Below, piece by piece: positions 51,450-58,302 of a stretch of 58,302 bases of DNA; within the stretch, counting starts at the first letter, position 1, and each line of letters begins with the position of its first letter. A program made the translations under genes and the position numbers. Below the pieces are notes generated by a model. That model searched no databases, had not been told where the DNA came from, and saw only the letters and a program-made list of their open reading frames with translations. Source of the DNA: Wuchereria bancrofti (lineage: Eukaryota > Nematoda > Chromadorea > Rhabditida > Onchocercidae); assembly GCA_005281725.1 (NCBI GenBank), contig SSBO01000014.1, positions 73,158 through 131,459 of the forward strand, written 5' to 3'.

Positions 51450-54218
51450 CTATGCACTTGTTCCACTATCCTTTTTTGTTTCAGTTTTTTCTTTATGTTC
51501 GGTAACCAGCGTTTTCACATCACGACGATGCAAAATTGAATCTCGAGTTAATGCTTCCAATGCCGCCGTTGCAATTGCTTCTTGACGACGTTGACGTAAT
51601 GCATCACGATATTGTACTGTAATTATCTCTTTATTGTTATTGCAAAAAAAAAAAAAAAGAAAATAACTCTAACAATCAATATTTTAGCATTTTTCAAACT
51701 ATAATTAATATGAATAAAAGAATTACTAATTTGACATTTCTTTTTTAAATTATAATTAATACGAATAGTAGTATATTTCGGAATGTTTTCATTTTGCACT
51801 CCATTGAAGTCGATTTTTATTTTGATAGTGAATTGATTCAAAAAAAAAAAAAAGAAAGTGGTCAGTTTTAGAAATGAATTCATTACATATATGTTATCTC
51901 AATTTTGAAACTTTAAAAATTTTAGAAAACTTGAATGAAGAAAAAAGAAACTCTGAAATTACCTGAATAAATAATGAGCAAACCACCCCAAGCCATTGAC
52001 CAAAACCATCCAACAAATAAAAATGTAATGGTAAAAAATTGACTAATACCAACCAATGAATTAATAACTATGGTCATCAATTTTTGACCCTCACGATAGT
52101 TCACACGTGTTTGTCCAAGGCATAAAGCAAAAAATCCACTCATTATTGTCCCTGAATTATTATTTGATTGATTATTACGTTACATATTGTAAGATTGAGG
52201 ATAGATCATTATTTTATAAACTAATTGTCAAAAGAATAAAATTGAATGTCTTATCATATTATAAAACTTTCGTGACATAGTAATGATCTGTTCTTGAACA
52301 TTTCAAATTCAATTTGCAATATACACTGTTGATTTGAAGATATGAAATTGTTAGTGATATACAATAAATGAAACAATCCAATCATTGTCGAATTTGCTTG
52401 GTGGATGTCAATTTTATTGGTAAGTTTATTCAATCTATCAGAAGAAGTATAAGTCTTCGCATGATATAATTGCACAATAATTTTGTAATTCTTACCAAAA
52501 TATACTTTCTAATCTAATTTAGTAATAATACTTATATATTACTAAAATGTTGCTAAAAGAAAAACCATTCATTTATATTTTTTGCTATTTTTACTACCTG
52601 CTTAAACTTTTTATCCTTGCAATTCTATGGTATCATTTTGAAATAATTAGGTGCAAATTATTTAAATAAATGTGAAATGTAACTTATATACCTAATCCAG
52701 GCATAATAATATTAATTATAGCGCAAAATATAGCAATGGGTAACGGAAGGAATGGTACTGCAGAATGCATTAAAGTGATATCATTAGTTGGTAGATGAAT
52801 TCGTGTATCACCAGGACGCTTATCATTGTTATCAGTACCAGCTTCAGCTGCTTTTATCAAACTTGTCAAACTGAATCCATTTCCACCTCCCTACAATAAT
52901 AATAACAAACATGAATTGATAAATTGATTTTTTAATAAGGAAGAATGAAAAGGTTGCAAAAATGTAAACATATTTCAAAGATTAATTGTTATTGGATACT
53001 GTAAATTTTTGTATTTCCTTTAATTTTCTATTCTATTTTTTCTTTTCTTTTTGAGGAAGGATTTTGTATAATACTTGGTGGTTTTTAAGAATTTTTTCAT
53101 TTTCAATTTTTGATGAAGCCGTAAAAATGTTAAGTCTTTTTTATTTCTGTCAAAATTAAATTATTTGATTTGAAATGCTTCGTTGTTAATTTTTGCAAAC
53201 AGTTAAATATTATTTCGTTTTTTCTAAATTCAAATTTCTTTTCTTTTTTTGTAATATATACTTTCCATTTTAATTTTAATGATTGTTTAAATTTATATTA
53301 CAATTGATGTATTTCCTTTTATTTTTATGTGTATATGCGTCTTCGTTCTTATCTTCGTTGTTGTTTGAACCAATCATAAACAATGGGTGGAAAAAAGGAA
53401 AGGACGGGGAAAAAAAAAAAAAGAAGACAACGATAGGATGACAATTATGCATAGAGTTGACAGTTTGATGAGTGCTTTTTTCGATAAGAATCAGACAAAA
53501 TTAAATGATACAAAACAAACGGAAATTCTAAAAATTCGTAAATTAAATTATTGGATTAATTATGATACAAAGAATGTTATAGGTTTTGAATGAAGTAAGA
53601 TTATTTTCAAATGTTTGTTTGTTTATTTCTCAATTGATTAAAATTTGAAAGTTAATCAATTTGATGGCTTATAGAAATTTGTCAATTACCTAGATATCAT
53701 TCAAATATCTAAAATGAAAGGTTTAACAAACATTTTTGTTACTTTCGAAAATCCAATAAAATTTAAAATACAGTAAAGTAAGGCATTTAAATTGTCTGAA
53801 ATTTAAATACTATTAATAATGGATTCCCTCATAATATAACCTTATCTTGACGTTTCGGAATAATCCCCTGCTCAACACCATAATCGATCACATCCGGTAG
53901 CATTGTTTGCACCTTTTTCCATTTTTTCGAAACCTCAGCTGTAAAAATTTCATATATTCTAACGATATAAGCGGCCACATACATAAAAGGAAAAGTAATT
54001 TCCATTTTTTCAACTCATTTCAAAGTCTAATTTAGTAATTGTATGCCATTTCTTTTCTTCAATTTTTAAAAATGATTGGAAATTTCAAATCACCAAATAC
54101 GCTTTAAAAATTGCTGAACATTATATTTTCACTTGTGAACAGAATGAATTCATTTTTTTTTTATATGTGACTTACCAATTTCTTTTTTCGGTGCTTGTGG
54201 TGCTCGTGATTCATCCAT
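51450..54218 (-). CDS. stum: Stum/SPEC3-family two-helix membrane protein, 231 aa
   Basis: Five minus-strand exons, 54218-54176, 53938-53841, 52890-52692, 52151-51963 and 51616-51450, join in phase to 231 codons plus TAG. The N-terminus (1-90) is hydrophilic, with a basic amphipathic start and a Gly-rich patch after residue 47. The family core follows: a first hydrophobic helix (about 91-125) with the signature FLPLPIAIFCAIINIIMPGLG then T, a polar loop (QTRVNYREGQK), and a second helix (about 138-176) ending in VGWFWSMAWGG. A charged C-terminal helix (178-231, RQRRQEAIATAALEALTR) completes it. The PLPIA-C-N-PGLGT pattern is the hallmark of SPEC3/Stum proteins. Drosophila Stum is needed for mechanotransduction in proprioceptive neurons and sea urchin SPEC3 is ectodermal/ciliary, so a sensory membrane role is an inference. 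The gene is convergent with nothing close; 8.5 kb separate it from nud-2. Confidence 0.9.
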
Positions 54219-56640
54219 TTCAACAAATTTTGATTTTTTAAATAGCAACGAACTATTTCATTTTTTAATCAAATGATTGATTTACATGTCAGCAGAAATT
54301 GTAATATTTTTGTATGAATGGATTAGTTTTTGAATCTAAAAAATGAGTGACTTAAAGTGAGTGAAATCTTTTTTAAATAAATTCATTTCAAAGCTCATTT
54401 CGTAGTTACGGTATTTAATAAAAGCTTTCGTAAACAAATTAAATTTCAAAACTCCACATCAATACGTTAATTTCAATTAATCACTTCATAATTTCATATT
54501 TCATTAGGCCTAAATCTGTGCTAATATTTCTAATTGAATGAAATTAACATCCGATTATAAAATTTCTCAAATGCTAATTAACATATTACAGGTAATCTGA
54601 TCGTTTAACATATTGCTATGTTGAAAATACAAAATTGAAACGTTGAAAATATGATAAATGATTTGCAAATTTTGATAATATTTTTTAAAATGATTAATCT
54701 TAGAAATAACAAATATCAATAAAAATGAAGAAAAAACCTTACAATGCTAGGTATTTCTGGAAAAGGTATTTTATGAAAGTTCGTTTTGCTTTTCACTTTA
54801 TAAATCTTTCATTTTAGAAAGTACACTATCTGAAATTTTCAAGAAAAAAAAAAAATGTAAATATCAATGAAGCTTTTATTGGCCCTCTTTAATTCTACTA
54901 AATCGACCATTATTGCTTTTCTTTTCAACTTTATTTGTGTTTTCTCAAATCTTTGCATTATTTTTTCATTCTTTTTTTTTTTTTGCCAATGATTTGAAAT
55001 CAAACTTTACAATACAAAATAAATTATCCTTAAATGACACCGCAAAGAAGAATGTTAGCACATTTAAAAATTAACAAAATATTAAAATGAAATGAAAACA
55101 AAAAAAAAAAAAATTGTAAGAAAAAAATTGAGTAAATTATAAACGCAATCTTTTGATATAATACTATGCTTCAATAGTTTCTAACAATCATTTTTTTTTT
55201 TTTTAAAGTATTATTTATATCACTAAATATTCGCACCATTAACATACTCTTCAATTCTTTCATTTTCTCTCTTTTTACCTCTTAGAAAAAAAAAAATTTC
55301 TTTCAAAAAAATAAAAATAAAAAAAATTAAAACGTAGGAGAAATTCATATAAACAACGATTAAATGGATAGATATTTTGTTGGAAGAGAGAATTTACTTG
55401 AGTAATGGAAAAAAAAGTTTCGAAGTATCATAGAAAATAATTAAGCTTTTTTTTTTTAAACCTGAAACATATAGAACGACTATTTGTGCAATATATTTAT
55501 GGCATAAAATATTTATAATATTTCCAAAGTTCTAAACAAACAAAAAATATGCCGAAAATTTTGTTTGATTTTAATAATATAACGCTTTTAATAATAATTT
55601 ATTTCTCAACTAATTTCACAAATAAATTATCTCAGTTTTAAAAAGTTTTTTTTTTTCAAAAAAAGTGAATAGATTGGTCATATTATAATAATTTTCAGAA
55701 GGATCCTATTTTTTTTTTTTTTATTTTGTTGTTAAAATGGAAAAAAAAATCAAAATGATAACAATCAACAAATGAATTTCATAAACAAGTCATCATAGTT
55801 TTAAAAAGTTTTTTCTTTTCATAAAAAATGAATGTTAAAAAAAAGTGATATTGATAATTGTCTATTGGTTTATAACTTATTTCTATTTTTTTGTTTTTGT
55901 TATCACTGTTTCAACAAATTATCATTATTTATTATCATAATTTGATAGATATCATGATTGACATTATGATAATGAATAAAATTGCTGCTTCTGTTTCAAT
56001 TACAACTAATCTAATTTTCATTTACCAATCAGAAAAGATTTGTGCTTTGAATTCCCTAGAAGATAGTTACTTTGAAATAAGCAGTTGTGATAAAAGCCAA
56101 CTTGTCCTGATTAAAATAATATCAAACAAAAACACTAAAATTATAATTTGTAATCATTTAATAATTTTTTGTTTTCGTTTTTCGAAAGATTATTTATCTT
56201 TCTCAACTGATTTTCATTTACGATGTATGCATGTGGTTTTCCTGCAAAGATATAAGCACATTTAATTATTAGCTTTTAACTAAATGTAAAATCTTATTTT
56301 GTTAAATATTTTTACACACATATATTCTAATGCTTCACATTTTCGAGTCTTCAATAACTTGCTTGTATTAATTAGGAAACAAAAATTGAAATTTATATAA
56401 TAACGTTTGGATCTGAAATTGTTAATTCTAAAATTAAAAGTTGAAATTGCAGAACGATCATAAACTTTCAAACAATATAAGTTACAAGAAGAAAAAAATA
56501 TCACATTATTTAATTGCTTTGATGTGATTTGCTAGTTGATTCATTACAAATTCATATTAGCTTTTCATTCCTGTACTAATTGCTTACTGATATTCTTCAG
56601 TACATTCTGTTCTTGTCGATGATTTAGATGGTGGCAAAAG
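54219..56640. other. Upstream region of the Stum-type gene and AT-rich DNA
   Basis: Apart from the ORF at 55891, nothing coding was found. The region immediately upstream of 54218 must hold the Stum-type promoter, but no motif can be assigned. Poly(A)/poly(T) runs resume here, as in the first third of the window. Confidence 0.5.
55891..56265 (+). CDS. Hypothetical 124-aa ORF
   Basis: A 124-codon uninterrupted frame, long for such AT-rich sequence. After an Ile/Tyr-rich start, residues about 30-80 have mixed composition (IYQSEKICALNSLEDSYFEI), with several cysteines. Alternative starts are the Met residues at about 22, 26 and 28. No signal peptide, clear domain or splice context is seen, and it may be chance or an exon fragment. 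Confidence 0.2.
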   Translation: MFLLSLFQQIIIIYYHNLIDIMIDIMIMNKIAASVSITTNLIFIYQSEKICALNSLEDSYFEISSCDKSQLVLIKIISNKNTKIIICNHLIIFCFRFSKDYLSFSTDFHLRCMHVVFLQRYKHI

Positions 56641-56647
56641 GTCAAAT

Positions 56648-57254
56648 GATAAGTTTTACAAAGAGAAAAAACACATTTGGCGCAAATTGAACTGAGCTCA
56701 CCTGAAATTGCATGTATAATTTTGATTGAAATATAACTCATGCACTTTTGCATTATACGATTAACTTTCAAATAAGTTAATAAAAGCATATTGCTTGTAA
56801 CGATGTTAAAGTCATTCCTAGCAGGTTTTTTTTTTTTTAATTCGATAGAAAAGAGTTAATTATGAGTCATCTGTGTTTGCCTAAATGTTTTGATTGGATA
56901 GAAAGTGCGGTGACTGAGAGTTACAATTAAACACATCGAAGTGTTTTTGGTGTGCAAAATGGCAGTTGCAATTTTAGCTTTAGCTTTGTCAGCAGATCAA
57001 AGAGCATTTAATGAGCAAATGAAAAAAGAAGTTGAAATTGTTTTATTTTCACTTTTCCACATTCCATTAATAGTTTTATTTCGATTACAGCATACTGTAA
57101 TTCTTGTCATCATGTCGCAATCATAGAGTTTCAGTTTTTGATTGAAATGTTTGGAATAAATCAAACTTTATTTGTAAACTATTTAATTTGTTTATAAATT
57201 TCATCCCCAGTCCACAAATTTTTTCATGGATGCTAAAAAATTCATTGAAATGAA
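56648..57254 (+). repeat. ~0.6-kb dispersed repeat, copy B
   Basis: Inverted relative to copy A at 29418-30023, some 27 kb away, and nearly identical through the central part (about 56700-57220), with more differences toward both ends. It carries the same 61-codon ORF and the same short TTACAG-CATA-CTGTAA palindrome. No target-site duplication or terminal inverted repeat was found. Confidence 0.85.
56941..57126 (+). CDS. Hypothetical 61-aa ORF inside the dispersed repeat (copy B)
   Basis: Same ORF as at 29545-29730 with one substitution (Ser for Pro at residue 37). The internal Met at residue 7 (MAVAILALALSADQRAFNEQ) is an alternative start. The flanking non-coding parts of the repeat are about as conserved as the ORF, so conservation alone does not show that it is translated. 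Not recognised. Confidence 0.3.
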   Translation: MFLVCKMAVAILALALSADQRAFNEQMKKEVEIVLFSLFHIPLIVLFRLQHTVILVIMSQS

Positions 57255-57339
57255 AGTTTCAATCTATCATTTTAAGGCAATGAGTTGATAAAAAATTGTG
57301 CTCGACTTTCACCCAAAATGATTATTCAAAATACTAATA

Positions 57340-57490
57340 TTTATGATAATTAATAAAAATAATGATAAGAATAAATGATAAATAATAATAATAACAATAA
57401 TGATAGCGATGGCAATAGTGGCAGTGATGATAATAGTGATGGTAATGGTAGTAATGACAGCGATGATGATAATACTGATAATAATGAACA
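57340..57490. repeat. AAT/GAT trinucleotide microsatellite
   Basis: Imperfect runs of AATAAT, GATAATAGTGATGG and similar. Its right edge forms the start of the 77-bp inverted repeat whose partner ends the window. The minus-strand open frame across it is an Ile/Thr-rich artefact. Confidence 0.75.
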
Positions 57491-57538
57491 GTGCGCACAA
57501 GTTTCCGACAGTTTCATTTGAAGAATTCATTAATTTGT
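57462..57538 (+). repeat. Left arm of a 77-bp inverted repeat
   Basis: Exact reverse complement of 58226-58302, including the core ACAGTGCGCACAAGTTTCCG. The two arms are separated by 687 bp. Matching ends at TTTGTG on this side versus TTTGTT on the other. Confidence 0.95.
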
Positions 57539-57662
57539 GTAAAGGAGAAAGTTTAGGAAAAGAGAAAGGGAAATAAAGAAATTAAAAAAGGAAAAATGAA
57601 AGAGTGAAAGAGGAAACATCTGGAAATATTGTGCCAGGAGGAACCTTCGAGGTAAAAAAAAT

Positions 57663-58037
57663 TTGATGAAATTTTCATTTCCAATTATTCCAAATCGGGC
57701 TTATTTTTTTATAGATACCCGAAGGAATAAGCTACTTTCACATAATTCAGGCATATGTTATGTCAAACTTTATTTATTTAAATCTGACGTATATTTGAAA
57801 AATAACAAACATTGCGCAGAAGGAGAAAGGATAAGGATGAATCAATTCATTTATATTAGTAAGAAGTTAAATCAGTGGGAAGAAAGTAATATGAACCAAA
57901 GTAACGATATACTTTTGGGGTTAATTTCATTTGGAGAAACACAGATAAAGGGCAAAATTAAACTGAACATACCTGAATGGAATAAGTCGAGAAAAAGTGT
58001 GATTGTAAGAGGTTTGATAAGGAATGCGACAAGTTGA
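57663..58037 (+). CDS. Hypothetical 124-aa ORF between inverted-repeat arms
   Basis: Uninterrupted 124-codon frame, basic and Asn/Lys-rich, with mixed composition (for example YISKKLNQWEESNMNQSND and FGETQIKGKIKLNIPEW). No transposase DDE/DDD pattern, helix-turn-helix or zinc motif is visible. It lies within the 687-bp interior of the inverted repeat. Could be a fragment of a mobile element protein or chance; unrecognised. Confidence 0.25.
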   Translation: MMKFSFPIIPNRAYFFIDTRRNKLLSHNSGICYVKLYLFKSDVYLKNNKHCAEGERIRMNQFIYISKKLNQWEESNMNQSNDILLGLISFGETQIKGKIKLNIPEWNKSRKSVIVRGLIRNATS

Positions 58038-58225
58038 AAATGATACAAGCACGGAAGGAAATGGGTTAACCCGTGGGTACGTGAAAGTGAAAAGGTTAGG
58101 ATCTAATGAATAGAAATATTCGCCAGGTAAAGTATATGCTATCCATGAGAGCAGCAGTCAATTTTCATAAAGTATTCCATTTTTGACAGTTTGGAAATTC
58201 CATAGCAGAATTTCTCCATGAACAA

Positions 58226-58302
58226 ACAAATTAATGAATTCTTCAAATGAAACTGTCGGAAACTTGTGCGCACTGTTCATTATTATCAGTATTATCATCA
58301 TC
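58226..58302 (-). repeat. Right arm of the 77-bp inverted repeat, at the window end
   Basis: Exact reverse complement of 57462-57538, running to the last base. The sequence stops where the inverted copy would continue into the AAT/GAT microsatellite, so the full arm length is unknown. Confidence 0.95.

Overview
The window reads as nuclear DNA of a nematode, most likely a spirurid/filarial (clade III) worm. It is very AT-rich, full of 8-15 nt poly(T)/poly(A) runs, and carries intron-containing animal genes with GT-AG junctions, polypyrimidine-free (A/T)-AG acceptors and mostly short exons. There is no bacterial-type gene packing, no rRNA or tRNA, no CRISPR and no recognisable transposase. The species call is an inference from composition and gene style, not a proof.

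Five gene models hold up when exons are joined by reading-frame phase. (1) + strand 9507-16955: a 12-exon gene for a >=668-aa, largely disordered Gly/Ser/Tyr-rich protein that I do not recognise; its true start lies upstream, and candidate exons are at 7204 and 8364. (2) - strand 35169-30736: a 12-exon, 722-aa C2CD5 (CDP138)-type C2-domain protein. (3) - strand 38462-37054: a 4-exon, 192-aa Rac GTPase, CED-10 type. (4) + strand 40481-42946: an 8-exon, 306-aa NudE/NDEL1 (nud-2) coiled-coil dynein regulator, divergent from the Rac gene. (5) - strand 54218-51450: a 5-exon, 231-aa two-helix Stum/SPEC3-family membrane protein. Rac, NudE and C2CD5 proteins have cytoskeletal or vesicle-traffic roles in other animals. 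Nothing here shows that they act as one system.

The rest is intergenic. 1-9.5 kb and 17-29 kb are extremely AT-rich and hold microsatellites and large exact duplications. Three of these duplications sit on either side of a single N (10830, 21917, 23922) with identical sequence on both sides, which looks like unmerged overlapping contig ends; about 3.5 kb of the window is probably counted twice. The first one duplicates two exons of gene 1, and keeping both copies would break the reading frame. A fourth exact tandem copy (1188 bp, 17861-20236) has no N. A roughly 0.6-kb sequence at 29.4-30.0 kb recurs in inverted orientation at 56.6-57.25 kb at high identity and carries the same 61-codon ORF in both places. 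The window ends inside a 77-bp inverted repeat (57462-57538 / 58226-58302), which suggests a hairpin-type assembly end or a terminal-inverted-repeat element.

The oddest non-coding signals are a tandem pair of 10-bp stem-loops at 50479-50564, a degenerate ~30-35 bp minisatellite at 45.6-45.96 kb, and the inverted repeat family just described.
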